Shown here piece after piece: positions 9,303-17,436 of a stretch of 32,528 nucleotides of DNA. The first letter of the stretch is position 1; the number at the start of each line of letters is the position of its first letter. A program made the position numbers and the translations under genes. The DNA comes from Nostoc sp. FACHB-973. GTDB lineage: Bacteria; Cyanobacteriota; Cyanobacteriia; Cyanobacteriales; Nostocaceae. The DNA is taken from contig NZ_JACJSJ010000097.1 of the NCBI RefSeq assembly GCF_014698115.1, positions 1 through 32,528 on the forward strand, read 5' to 3'. The notes under the pieces are model-generated. The model searched no databases. It saw nothing but the letters and a program-made list of their open reading frames with translations, and had not been told where the DNA came from.

Positions 9303-9899
9303 TTATTTTTGTGTATTGAGGAATTTTACCATCCATAGGGATTGGGTTTGATAACCCAACTGGTGGTAAAGATTTAATGCGGGTTTGTTTGATTGAAAAA
9401 CTTGTAAACCAATTTGGCGATCGCCTCTTTGAATCGCCCAATTTTCCACATATTGCATCAAGGCTGTGCCAATACCTCGCCGCCGATGTTCTGGCGCAAC
9501 ATAGAGGACAAAGATATGAGCATGACGGTTACCCTGTACTTGATCTATGGCATTGCCCACCCAGACGCAGGCGATGGGGGGATGGGGGGATGAGGGAGAT
9601 GAGGGGGATGAGGGGGATGAGGGGGATGAGGGGGATGAGGGGGATGAGGAAGAATTTACTTCCCTTGCTCCCTCATCTCCCCCTGCTTCCTCATCTTCCT
9701 CTACTCCCTGACTCGAAAAATCGACCCACCACAAGGGCGTATCGCTGGAGAAGTATTGCTTAACTGTTTGCTCTAGGTGGGAAAAATCCTGATTGGGAAA
9801 AAGATCTTGGTAAGTCTGCTGCATGAATTTTAGCAGCAGCGATCGATCTAAAGTTGAGCCACGGCGAATAAAGTACCCAGGTAGTAATTGCTCAGACAC
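9303..9899 (-). CDS. GNAT-family N-acetyltransferase with repeat-coded insertion
   Basis: The 198-residue protein begins with a GNAT N-terminal helix region (GYFIRRGSTLDRSLLLKFM) and ends with the acetyl-CoA binding core, whose motif A reads YVAPEHRRRGIGTALM followed by a GLQVFQSNKPALNLYHQLGY motif B. Between them, at about residues 65-108, lies an acidic stretch and seven Ser-Ser-Pro units encoded by a 9-bp repeat. GNAT folds usually have a short loop here, so the array probably extends a surface loop without destroying the enzyme. The acceptor substrate is unknown. The 62-residue membrane gene upstream (13 bp gap) is likely cotranscribed. Confidence 0.85.
   Translation of the reverse strand: MSEQLLPGYFIRRGSTLDRSLLLKFMQQTYQDLFPNQDFSHLEQTVKQYFSSDTPLWWVDFSSQGVEEDEEAGGDEGAREVNSSSSPSSPSSPSSPSSPSSPSSPHPPIACVWVGNAIDQVQGNRHAHIFVLYVAPEHRRRGIGTALMQYVENWAIQRGDRQIGLQVFQSNKPALNLYHQLGYQTQSLWMVKFLNTQK
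9577..9650 (-). repeat. 9-bp minisatellite within the acetyltransferase gene
   Basis: On the plus strand the unit is GATGAGGGG or GATGAGGGA, about seven copies. On the coding strand it reads TCATCCCCC and encodes Ser-Ser-Pro. It is the same unit and same encoded tripeptide as in the hydrolase at 33-119. Confidence 0.9.
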
Positions 9900-9912
9900 T
9901 TCTGATATTGAT

Positions 9913-10101
9913 TTAGCTAGCTGAGTTGCGTGCTGGTGGTAAATCAGCAGGAGTAAGTTGAGAACTTACCTCCACCTCTTCAATTGGTGCCGGTGCTGCC
10001 ATATCGGAGGGTAAAAAGATCCGAGCGCTGACTGCCACTAGGGCAAAGACAAATACCAAAACAACAAGCAGTGGGGCGATGTATTGACGAAAAATAGCCA
10101 T
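9913..10101 (-). CDS. Small single-span membrane protein
   Basis: Sixty-two residues with one membrane segment (about residues 8-28, IAPLLVVLVFVFALVAVSA) and a Pro/Glu-rich tail. I do not recognise the family. Gene order, 13 bp before the acetyltransferase on the same strand, suggests a shared transcript. The ATG has no obvious ribosome binding site. Clean hydrophobicity pattern and intact frame support a real gene. Confidence 0.6.
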   Translation of the reverse strand: MAIFRQYIAPLLVVLVFVFALVAVSARIFLPSDMAAPAPIEEVEVSSQLTPADLPPARNSAS

Positions 10102-10189
10102 ATTTCAATTGCAAATAGCTAGCAACTTTATGAGAACCTAGCTGAAGATTTGTAAAGTATTCTTGATTTATTTTAGCGATTTTCTGGGT

Positions 10190-10277
10190 ATGGGGACTGG
10201 CAAGGGTGAGGTCGTAGGGTGGTGGGGTAAAATTCTCTCCCCATCTCCCTAGTCCCCACTCCCCTACTTCCCCACTA
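10190..10277. repeat. Heptamer-type array
   Basis: Degenerate GGGGACT/GGTGGGG units on the left and CTCCCCA/CCCCACT units on the right (about 10235-10275) could fold back. They end at the stop codon of the next minus-strand gene and may be its terminator. Confidence 0.65.
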
Positions 10278-10682
10278 CTATTCCCGATTGCGCTCTAAGT
10301 CATCAAGCACTCTCTCACAATACCAATTCTCTGGCATTCCTGGATAAGTCTCTTTTGCCTGTTCAATTAATCGTTCGGCAGCGGCGGTATCACCGGATAA
10401 TCTGGCAATTAGCCTGTTTTTGAGATAGCTATCAGATACACCTTCGTCTACCTGGCTTGTTATTCCTTGATCTAATGATGACCGAGACTGCTCTCTCCGC
10501 AATTGCCAAAATAAAACGTAATAAAGTGTACCAAAAATTAAAATTAGGCTGAGTGTTCCGAAAAAAGTTAGGAGGTTAAATGCTAGAAATCCTAAAACTA
10601 ACTGCGAGAGAACATACCCAAGTAATAAACCAGTAAGCAAGAGGATGAATGTGCCGACAGCAATAACTACTTGATTCCCCAT
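10278..10682 (-). CDS. Two-span membrane protein, unknown function
   Basis: The 134 residues have two hydrophobic segments (about residues 4-26 and 32-60) and a soluble C-terminal half (SSLDQGITSQ onward, ending in ENWYCERVLDDLERNRE). Its start codon lies inside the end of the AmpG-like gene, a 16-bp overlap, so translation is probably coupled. I do not recognise a characterised family. The tail, with its AAAERLIEQAKETYP stretch, looks helical, as in other cyanobacterial hypothetical membrane proteins. Confidence 0.75.
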   Translation of the reverse strand: MGNQVVIAVGTFILLLTGLLLGYVLSQLVLGFLAFNLLTFFGTLSLILIFGTLYYVLFWQLRREQSRSSLDQGITSQVDEGVSDSYLKNRLIARLSGDTAAAERLIEQAKETYPGMPENWYCERVLDDLERNRE

Positions 10683-11959
10683 ATATCCTCTTCTTCGTCC
10701 TCAAGTCCTGGTCTGGATGCTGCCACTGGTCGAGGGTTCCAGGGAGCAAATACTGGCAATAGAAGTAGTCCTGGCACAGCGGCGGCGATGGTTATTAAGA
10801 AAAATATCGGCCAACCCGTCCTTTGGGCAATAGCGCCTCCTGGGGCTGACAGAATATCCCGGCTGACAGCCATCAAGCTGGAGAGCAAAGCATATTGGGT
10901 TGCGGAAAACCGCTGGTTACAAAGACTCATCAAAAAGGCAACAAAGGCTGCTGTCCCCAATCCACCACAAAATTGTTCTATGTTGATGGCAAGTACCATA
11001 GCTTGGTAGTTTTTACCGATATATGCTAGGAAAAAGTAAGCTAAATTACTTACTGCTTGTAGAATACCAAAAACCCAAAGCGATCGATTGATGCCTATAG
11101 CACTCAAAATCGAACCACCTGCTAGGGCGCCGACAATCGTAGCAACTAATCCCATGCCGACTTGAATTGCCCCAATATCGGTTTTGGTAAAACCTGTTTG
11201 CAGCAAAAAGGGCGTGGTCATATTGCTCAACAAAGCATCACCCAGTTTGTATAAGGTAATGAACACAAGAATTAAAATAGCGTATAAGATACCTTGACGC
11301 TGAAAAAATTCACCAAAGGGCAAGATAACAGCATCAGCTAAGGAAGCAGGAGGACTAATTTCCTTGGGTTCTGGTGCTAACAAGGTGGCAAAAATACCAA
11401 TTAACATGATTCCTGCCATCAACAAGTAAACTGATGACCAGGGTAATTTATCAGCAAGTATCAAGGCTAAAGCACCTGCGACTAACAAGGCGATTCGATA
11501 ACCTAAGATAAAAACTGCTGCACCAGCCCCCATTTCTAGTTTTTCCAAAACATCGGTGCGGTAGGCGTCAGCGGCGATATCTTGAGTTGCACTGATAAAA
11601 GCAATGACTATGGCGTTGATGGCTAAAAGCTGTAATGCTTGTTTGGGTTGTTGAAATGCCATGATGGCGATCGCTACAATCAAGCCAACCTGTGTCAAAA
11701 TCAACCAACCCCGTCGTCGTCCCAAAACTGGCAAGGTGAATCTATCTATTAACGGCGACCAGAGAAACTTCAACGAATATGGTAACCCGGCGAGGCTAAA
11801 CCACCCAATAGCGGCTAAATCTACCTTCTCCACGGTCATCCAAGCCTTCAAGGTATTACCGATTAACAATAACGGTAAACCCGATGCAAAGCCCAACAAT
11901 AACAAAGCCGCCATCTTGCGACTACCGAAAACTTGCAGCAGCGATTCAATTTTCCTCAT
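10667..11959 (-). CDS. MFS transporter, AmpG-like muropeptide permease
   Basis: A 430-residue, about 12-span major facilitator protein. The N-terminus (MAALLLLGFASGLPLLLIGNT, then WSPLIDR and LGRRRGWLI) is the signature of the AmpG family, which imports anhydro-muropeptides for peptidoglycan recycling. The inner segments ATQDIAADAYRTDVL and the C-terminal half fit the same family. The soluble tail ends in an acidic EDEEEDIW stretch. It overlaps the following membrane gene by 16 bp, indicating an operon. Substrate is inferred from the family. Confidence 0.85.
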   Translation of the reverse strand: MRKIESLLQVFGSRKMAALLLLGFASGLPLLLIGNTLKAWMTVEKVDLAAIGWFSLAGLPYSLKFLWSPLIDRFTLPVLGRRRGWLILTQVGLIVAIAIMAFQQPKQALQLLAINAIVIAFISATQDIAADAYRTDVLEKLEMGAGAAVFILGYRIALLVAGALALILADKLPWSSVYLLMAGIMLIGIFATLLAPEPKEISPPASLADAVILPFGEFFQRQGILYAILILVFITLYKLGDALLSNMTTPFLLQTGFTKTDIGAIQVGMGLVATIVGALAGGSILSAIGINRSLWVFGILQAVSNLAYFFLAYIGKNYQAMVLAINIEQFCGGLGTAAFVAFLMSLCNQRFSATQYALLSSLMAVSRDILSAPGGAIAQRTGWPIFFLITIAAAVPGLLLLPVFAPWNPRPVAASRPGLEDEEEDIWGIK

Positions 11960-12417
11960 GGTTTCAACTTTTTGCCTCTTTTGAGGAAATCTCAGTCATG
12001 GTAATTGGAGTTTGGATAAAGTACAACGAGGCAATGAAAAAATGTATCATCTAAACTAATACCTATAAGAATTTACGCGATCGCCGCAGCACTAATTGAG
12101 CATTAATACTTAGCAAAGGTAGTGTGTAGTTTTCTGCAAACACACTAACTCACCAAGATCTACTCGCCCTAAATCCAAATTCAGGATACCTTTATTGGGC
12201 AGTGCTTTACCTGATATCAATTTGAATAATGATTGCGACACACGGAGTACTCAAAGCGATCGCCAGTAAGGAACTTCCAGTGAAAAAAACATCCCATCCC
12301 TGCGGGACGCACTCGCGTTCGTAGGTTAGCACAGCTGTGCTACCCAAAAAATGTACAAATGATTTGGGATAATTTATTTTTTGGAAGTCCCTAATTCTTC
12401 GATAATCCAAAATCGTA
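11960..12417. other. Intergenic region without a supported gene
   Basis: Short structures only: an inverted repeat TAGTGTG/CACACTA around 12120-12147 and a GC-rich repeat fragment around 12297-12345 (CCCTGCGGGACGCACTCGCG, then TAGCACAGCTGTGCTA, a perfect 16-bp palindrome). Similar GC-rich pieces recur near 14380 and 27160. This marks the left border of the dnd island. Confidence 0.6.
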
Positions 12418-13875
12418 TTAACTTTCTTGAATTGGATAAACCTCATGCCCTCTTATTTGTACTTTGTGTGCGGCAAGGCATTTTTCCCAACCTTCACGAG
12501 TACCAATATCGCTTGTGTGCTTGAGCAATTCTAATTCCTCTTCTTGTTGGGTGAGTTTAGCAAATTCTTCGTAACGCGGGTATATATTGGTAACAAATGT
12601 TTCTTTTCGATGCAAAATTGGCGGATTTGCTCTAGTTTGATATTCTCGGTGAGTAACAGCTAGGGTTTTTAAGTCAATACCGATACTTGCTTTTAAAGCT
12701 GGATGAGGGTCAGTATCGAAATCAGGGTAAAAAAGATAGGATATTTGCGGTTTATCAATGTGATATTTTATCAATGTGGCTTGATCTACACGGCCAATGG
12801 TACGGCTAGCGCAGCCTTCGTAAATTCGCAGCAAAGGATCGAGTGCAGCAAGCGCCGAAACATGCACGTAAAGGGCACCGCGCGTGTGTTTACCAATTTT
12901 GCTTTTTTCACAAGCAGTTTGAATCACTTTCGGTTTGCCTAAGCTGAAAAGCTTTTGATCGGCGACTTGGCAAGCTTCTTCGTAACTACTAAAAAAGGCT
13001 TTGATGTCGTGACGCATTTCTGGCGCTAGTTTCTGCCATGCGGGGCGTCGATCAAAATGGGTGAGGGCGAGATAAACTTGGATATCTAGAGAACGACGAT
13101 AAGCGATCGCATCCCATTCTGTTTCGTCGGTAGCTTGCAAAACTACGCCGAAAGCACGCCGAAAGTTACCAAATTCTATCAGTAATTCTTGTTCATTTTC
13201 CAATTCGCCTTTCACAGGCAATCTACCGCGCTTGGTAAAAAAAGCCATGAGTGGTTGCAGTTGTTCTTGGTAATCTTCAAACCGCTTGGTGGGAATGCGG
13301 ACTCGCGGTGTAGAAGAGGTAGAAAAGAAGCGGATAGCTTTGTAACTTTCTTTTTGGGCTTCATCTCGAAACACAAAGTAGACACCCAGCGCTATGGGTA
13401 CCGCATCCACACTTAGCACTTCATCAATGTAAGTTTTAAGTTCCTCTTGCTCGTAATATTTCTGAAAAGTATTGCGACGGGTTACAATGCCATCGTTGTA
13501 AGCCAGCTGAGTTTTGCTGGGAGCATTAATCAGCACTTGAGCTGCGACAATTAAAACTTGCTGGGTGAGTTCCCAAGCTTGGATGAGGCTTTGACGGCGT
13601 TCCTCTGCCTCTTCAATGACGTTGAGGACGTAACCCAAATTGACGACATCAGCGGGGGTGAGTGGGACATCGGGATAGTAGTAAGGGTCCCAGCCTGCGC
13701 TGGTGTAGCCTAAGTCTGCTATTCGCCGCACATCACCACCGTAGCCGCAACCGTAGTCAAAAAAAGTGGTATTTTGATCCAGGATTGCCCATTCTATGGC
13801 TAATCGCACGGGGCGGGAGATGTCAGTGCGAGCGATCGCAGCTCTATGGCGATCGATTTCTAAGGCTTCAGGCAT
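12418..13875 (-). CDS. DNA phosphorothioation-associated putative methyltransferase
   Basis: The 485-residue protein starts with the family signature DRHRAAIARTDISRPVRLAI (residues 8-27), then a Rossmann SAM-binding motif FFDYGCGYGGD (38-48) and GWDPYYYPD as the second strand. The N-terminal half is a class I methyltransferase; the C-terminal half (from about 190) is a family-specific domain. This matches the family known from profiling as linked to dnd clusters (dnd_rel_methyl). Its substrate is unknown: DNA beside the phosphorothioate, or another target, are both possible. It is the last gene of the dnd minus-strand run, 95 bp after dndE, the gap holding an ATTCGTA array. Confidence 0.85.
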   Translation of the reverse strand: MPEALEIDRHRAAIARTDISRPVRLAIEWAILDQNTTFFDYGCGYGGDVRRIADLGYTSAGWDPYYYPDVPLTPADVVNLGYVLNVIEEAEERRQSLIQAWELTQQVLIVAAQVLINAPSKTQLAYNDGIVTRRNTFQKYYEQEELKTYIDEVLSVDAVPIALGVYFVFRDEAQKESYKAIRFFSTSSTPRVRIPTKRFEDYQEQLQPLMAFFTKRGRLPVKGELENEQELLIEFGNFRRAFGVVLQATDETEWDAIAYRRSLDIQVYLALTHFDRRPAWQKLAPEMRHDIKAFFSSYEEACQVADQKLFSLGKPKVIQTACEKSKIGKHTRGALYVHVSALAALDPLLRIYEGCASRTIGRVDQATLIKYHIDKPQISYLFYPDFDTDPHPALKASIGIDLKTLAVTHREYQTRANPPILHRKETFVTNIYPRYEEFAKLTQQEEELELLKHTSDIGTREGWEKCLAAHKVQIRGHEVYPIQES

Positions 13876-13880
13876 AAGGG

Positions 13881-13920
13881 GAATTCGTAATTCGTAATTC
13901 GTAATTCGTAATTCGTAATT
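13881..13920. repeat. ATTCGTA heptamer array
   Basis: About five and a half direct copies of ATTCGTA lie five bases upstream of the methyltransferase start codon on the minus strand, so they fall in its 5' untranslated region. The same heptamer occurs at 14359-14421, 24675-24690 and, in inverse orientation, at 14849-14888. Confidence 0.9.
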
Positions 13921-13970
13921 AAGAAAGTTGGGTAGATGCCGTTTTTTTTTACCGATTACCTAATATGGTT

Positions 13971-14357
13971 TCAATATTTGATGGCTAGTTCTATTAAATC
14001 TTCAATTTTCTTGATATTTTGATCGCCTGCTAAGTAACCGATACCGCGATGTAAGTGCAGGCGGAATTGGGTGGCGAGGGTTTCTTTATCGGTGTCATAA
14101 CCGTCGTTATGACAGCGTTGCTTGAGGGCGAGGAGGAGAATATCGGACATTTCGCCGCCAAAGACGCGCCAAGTCATCTCGACGTTACTATCTTGGGGAA
14201 TGGGGACGGGGGAGGGTGGGGTGGGTTCTGCTAAGGAACGACAAAACGCCCAACGACAGAGGATATTCCATTGGTCAATTTTGGTGTTGCGTCTGAGTTT
14301 GAGAAGTTGGTCTTTGGCTGTTTGGGAAAGTTTTATTCTTTCGATGGGAGATTCCAT
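13971..14357 (-). CDS. dndE: DNA sulfur modification protein DndE
   Basis: The 128-residue protein has the DndE pattern: an N-terminal IERIKLSQTAKDQLLKLRR helix, a central GGEMSDILLLALKQR and the conserved C-terminal HLHRGIGYLAG. Length is in the usual range (about 110-130). DndE is small, binds nicked DNA in characterised systems and is required with DndC and DndD for backbone sulfur insertion. It sits after dndD as is normal, but an opposite-strand gene and about 530 bp now separate them, so it may need its own promoter. Adjacent heptamer arrays mark the insertion. Confidence 0.9.
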   Translation of the reverse strand: MESPIERIKLSQTAKDQLLKLRRNTKIDQWNILCRWAFCRSLAEPTPPSPVPIPQDSNVEMTWRVFGGEMSDILLLALKQRCHNDGYDTDKETLATQFRLHLHRGIGYLAGDQNIKKIEDLIELAIKY

Positions 14358-14358
14358 G

Positions 14359-14421
14359 ATAATTCGTAGTTCGTAATGACGCTCGCGGACTCGCTAACGC
14401 TACGCTAACGTAATTCGTAAT
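14359..14421. repeat. Heptamer copies around a GC-rich repeat
   Basis: AATTCGTAGTTCGTAAT on the left and GTAATTCGTAATTG on the right flank a segment rich in CGCTAACG/CTCGCGGACTCG. This is directly upstream of dndE and upstream of the four-helix-bundle gene on the other strand. Confidence 0.75.
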
Positions 14422-14492
14422 TGATTTAGAGTGAGATTCTAGTTTTTCTTTTAGATGTGGGAAGCATAGATATTATGATTTAAAAGAAAAAT

Positions 14493-14849
14493 ATGGTAAC
14501 TAATAGTAGCATTACTGACCGGACAAGAAGTTTTGCGGTAAGAATTGTTAAAGCTTGTTGCTTTTTAGATGAAAAGCCTGGAGTTTATCGAATTCTCTCT
14601 AAACAATTACTTCGTTCTGGGACTTCGATTGCTGCAAATGTTCGAGAAGCACAGTCCGCCCAATCTAATAAAGATTTTATCAATAAATTAGAAATTGCTT
14701 TGAAAGAAGCAAGAGAAACACAATACTGGTTAGAAATATTAATTGAATCCGAACTAGTGGATAGACACAAATTTCAACTACTTCTCCAAGAGGCAAACGA
14801 AATTGGTAAAATTCTAGTTGCTTCCACCAAACGACTCAAAGGCAAATAA
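14493..14849 (+). CDS. Four-helix bundle protein (23S rRNA intervening-sequence/S23 family)
   Basis: The 118 residues match the four-helix bundle family first seen inside 23S rRNA intervening sequences: LSKQLLRSGTSIAANVREAQ, then KDFINKLEIALKEARETQYWLEI and the closing EANEIGKILVASTKRLK. Function of the family is not settled. It lies in the opposite direction between dndD and dndE. Left of it are GTAATTC heptamers and right of it are the complementary ATTACGA heptamers starting at its stop codon. This suggests a mobile cassette that inserted in the dnd operon rather than a functional dnd part. Confidence 0.88.
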   Translation: MVTNSSITDRTRSFAVRIVKACCFLDEKPGVYRILSKQLLRSGTSIAANVREAQSAQSNKDFINKLEIALKEARETQYWLEILIESELVDRHKFQLLLQEANEIGKILVASTKRLKGK

Positions 14850-14888
14850 TTACGAATTACGAATTACGAATTACGAATTACGAATTAC
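14849..14888. repeat. ATTACGA heptamer array (inverse of ATTCGTA arrays)
   Basis: About five copies of ATTACGA run from the stop codon of the four-helix-bundle gene into the stop codon of dndD. The TAA that ends dndD on the minus strand (14885-14887) is made of repeat sequence, so the array may have altered the last residues of DndD. Confidence 0.9.
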
Positions 14889-16870
14889 CAAAAATATCCT
14901 GGTTGTATGGTTGTTTGACGGCTGGCGGAGTCGTATTTGAGGAGGTATTCGCGGGCGATCGCTTCATTATTTCTTAATGTTTCTACTTCTTTTTTACCGA
15001 TTTCAGTATCCGTAGAAAGCAGAATGACTTGATGGCTGGCGGATGGAAAGTAGCGTTCTACTAAGTTACTGCGGTGTGAGGAGTCGAGTCTACCGAGTGG
15101 TGTATCGATGGCTACTGGTAGGCGGTGTCCAGAGACTTTGGCTAAACCCCAGAGAAAGGCGATCGCTAATAGTTGTTTTTCACCAGCAGAAAGGCGATGT
15201 TTAGGTACTGGTTTCCCATTAAAGTCGTAAAGCAAAAGGCTGAAAGTCTTAGTATCAATGGTTATCCGATGCACTAAGTCAGATTTATGGAGGAGATAAA
15301 GGAAGCAATTTTTAACTTCTTCTTCTAATTTATTGAGTTTTCGTAGGGTTAATTTTTCACGAAAAATCTTGAGTGTTTCTTGAACTTTCGCTGCTGACGT
15401 AATAATATGTTCGGTATTTTTATACTTGATATTTTCTACAGTATATTCACTTAATTCTTTTTTAGACTTGGCAATAATAGTTTCTAATTCAGCTAAACGA
15501 CGGCGGATAGTTTCATAATTTGCTTTAACTTCAACAACTTGATTTTGCGCCGCTTCTAATGCTTGACGCAGCTTTGTATAATCTTCTGGTGCTGCTGCTG
15601 TCTGCACTTGCCTTTCAAGAGTATGAACTTCTTCTTCTTTACTTTTGAGAATAGTTAATTTTTCTTTCGCAGAAAGTTGAGAATTTTGTAAATGATAGAT
15701 GAGATTATCTAGCTGACTTAAAGTTTCAGGATCAGCTAATAACCAAGGTGCTTCTATCGGTCGATTTTTAGCATATAAATTATCTACATCTTGGATTAGA
15801 AATGATTGGATTTTTTCCACTTGTGCTGAGGAAATTTCCACTTCATTTAACCAACTGAGTAAGCGCTGATCTCGCTCAATTAACAAATCTTTGGAGATTT
15901 GTACTTGTTGATAGCGAAATTCTTTTTCTCCCTGTGCTTGCACCTGAGTAAGCAAATTGGCAATTAATGCCAGAGGTAAAACATCAGCCGCCAATTCACA
16001 CATCGACTGACGTACTTGTTCGATTTCCGCAGTTTTTGTATCCTGTTGTAATTCTAGTTGATTGCGTTCTGCTGCAATTTTACCGCCTTCATAAATGAAT
16101 TTATCAAAGGCTTCTTGCTGTTTTTGTTCTAATTCTTCTACCTGATTTTTGAGAATTTCTAATTTTTCTACTGTTGTTTGATAATCTTCTTGCTGTTGGG
16201 TTAACTTAGTTTCAATTTCCTCAAGATTTGCTAAATCCTTACTATTACCAACTTCTTTAAGTTTACGATTAACTAGGATATCTAAATCAACTGCTAAACG
16301 GTCTGCTAATTCTAAACCTAAAAGCCCGCGAATTGCATCTACTACAACTGGTGGTGGTGTTTCCTGTTCTGCAAGTTCTTTAACCTGTTCCCCATCAAAG
16401 AGAAATAAATTAGAAATACCTAATGGCAAAAGATTTTCTATATATTCATCCCAGATATTAACTAAAGCATCAGGCCATGTATCACTATCACCTAAAATAC
16501 CTAATGTATCTTTCCCGTCTTTAGGATTTTTTGTCCAACTACGCACAACACGATATTTTATTGGCTTATCGTTTTCGATATGTTCAAAAAGTAATTCAAT
16601 ACGGGTGTCTGCAACTGGATCTATTTTGCTGTTAACACATTGGTTGAGAAAATCGCTATAACTTAAATTACCACGGGTAGAACATTGGGCACGGGAGCCA
16701 TAAAGGGCGAGACGAATAGCATCCATAAGCGTAGTTTTTCCGCCGCCATTCATTCCACCTAAAAGGATAATTGGGCGTGAGTTTTCCTCATCAATTTTTG
16801 GGTTTAGATTGATTACCTGTTTCCCAACGTAGGGGCCGAAGTTTTGCAGAACGAGTTCAAGAAATATCAT
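14885..16870 (-). CDS. dndD: DNA sulfur modification protein DndD (SMC-like ATPase)
   Basis: The 661-residue protein starts with the typical DndD strand (LVLQNFGPYVGKQVINL) and Walker A G38-T47 (GGMNGGGKTT). It has the CSTRGNLSYSDFLNQC segment and FLFDGEQVKEL motif of the family, a long coiled coil through the middle, the ABC signature LSAGEKQLLAIAF near residue 565 and Walker B LPVAIDTPLGRLD near 585. DndD is an ATPase with DNA-nicking activity in studied systems and works with DndC and DndE. The family length is normal. Upstream, 858 bp of transposase and repeats separate it from dndC, so polar effects are possible. Its stop codon lies in a heptamer array. Confidence 0.95.
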   Translation of the reverse strand: MIFLELVLQNFGPYVGKQVINLNPKIDEENSRPIILLGGMNGGGKTTLMDAIRLALYGSRAQCSTRGNLSYSDFLNQCVNSKIDPVADTRIELLFEHIENDKPIKYRVVRSWTKNPKDGKDTLGILGDSDTWPDALVNIWDEYIENLLPLGISNLFLFDGEQVKELAEQETPPPVVVDAIRGLLGLELADRLAVDLDILVNRKLKEVGNSKDLANLEEIETKLTQQQEDYQTTVEKLEILKNQVEELEQKQQEAFDKFIYEGGKIAAERNQLELQQDTKTAEIEQVRQSMCELAADVLPLALIANLLTQVQAQGEKEFRYQQVQISKDLLIERDQRLLSWLNEVEISSAQVEKIQSFLIQDVDNLYAKNRPIEAPWLLADPETLSQLDNLIYHLQNSQLSAKEKLTILKSKEEEVHTLERQVQTAAAPEDYTKLRQALEAAQNQVVEVKANYETIRRRLAELETIIAKSKKELSEYTVENIKYKNTEHIITSAAKVQETLKIFREKLTLRKLNKLEEEVKNCFLYLLHKSDLVHRITIDTKTFSLLLYDFNGKPVPKHRLSAGEKQLLAIAFLWGLAKVSGHRLPVAIDTPLGRLDSSHRSNLVERYFPSASHQVILLSTDTEIGKKEVETLRNNEAIAREYLLKYDSASRQTTIQPGYFW

Positions 16871-16900
16871 TGATTTTTTAAGATTATTAAATATCTAGAA

Positions 16901-16992
16901 ATACCGGGCGAATGGAATTCGCGGCTACACAGGCAAAGTTTATCAAATACCGGGCGAATGGAATTCGCGGCTACACAGGCAAAGTCCGTCTC
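16901..16992. repeat. Two direct copies of the RAYT-associated palindromic repeat
   Basis: A 46-bp unit starts at 16901 and again at 16947. Each copy holds the stem GCGAAT/ATTCGC (as GCGAATGGAATTCGC) followed by GGCTACACAGGCAAAG. The same sequence in reverse orientation lies on the other side of the transposase gene (17470-17700), so the gene is bounded by inverted copies. Confidence 0.85.
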
Positions 16993-17040
16993 CGCGGACT
17001 AAATAAATTCATAGTTCTTAGGTTACTTGGGAGTTAGTTC

Positions 17041-17436
17041 CTAGATAGGAATGATTGATTTTTGGCTATGGTGGATAGCTTGGTTTCTGATGTAATTGGC
17101 TATATTATCAATGGCATCATGACTAACTGTAAAAGCTCCATAGCTACCTTGCCATTTAAAAAACTCACCTGGCTTGATTTCGTGAGTGATGAAATGGGAA
17201 CAACTTCCCTTAATTTGTTTAACCAATTCAGAGACACTGATGGTTGACGGAAAACCTGTTAGCAGATGGACATGATCTTCAACACCACCAATTGCAATTA
17301 CGGTACATTTTAATTGTTCACATTCCTGAACGATCGCTGCATAAACTAACTTCTGAATATCAGGCGTAATTAGGGGCAATCTATCCCACGTCGCCCAAAC
17401 ATAATGTAAATACAATTGCGTAAAACTTGCTCTCAT
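17041..17436 (-). CDS. IS200-like / REP-associated tyrosine transposase (RAYT, TnpA-type)
   Basis: The 131-residue protein has the HUH motif H55-V-H57 in VEDHVHLL, the catalytic Tyr Y115 in IANYIRNQ with Q119 following, and the family N-terminus LYLHYVWATWDRLPL. It is full length with all catalytic residues, so it may be active. Such enzymes cut and rejoin single-stranded DNA at hairpins; REP-type members mobilise short palindromes. Its 5' end is part of a 98-bp tandem repeat (17419 onward), and inverted GCGAAT/ATTCGC hairpins flank it. It sits between dndC and dndD in the same direction. Whether dndD reads through from dndC is unknown. Confidence 0.9.
   Translation of the reverse strand: MRASFTQLYLHYVWATWDRLPLITPDIQKLVYAAIVQECEQLKCTVIAIGGVEDHVHLLTGFPSTISVSELVKQIKGSCSHFITHEIKPGEFFKWQGSYGAFTVSHDAIDNIANYIRNQAIHHSQKSIIPI

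Noticed and set aside
9377..9763. 128-residue frame opposite the acetyltransferase
   Set aside because: The minus-strand GNAT protein has clear family motifs; this frame is its antisense and contains the Met-Arg-Gly reading of the 9-bp repeat.
12207..12446. 79-residue frame upstream of the methyltransferase 3' end
   Set aside because: It overlaps the end of the methyltransferase gene and its middle is made from a GC-rich dispersed repeat; composition is not protein-like.
13881..14888. Heptamer arrays considered as CRISPR-like or attachment sites
   Set aside because: Units are contiguous heptamers with no spacers; they fit known cyanobacterial STRR sequences.
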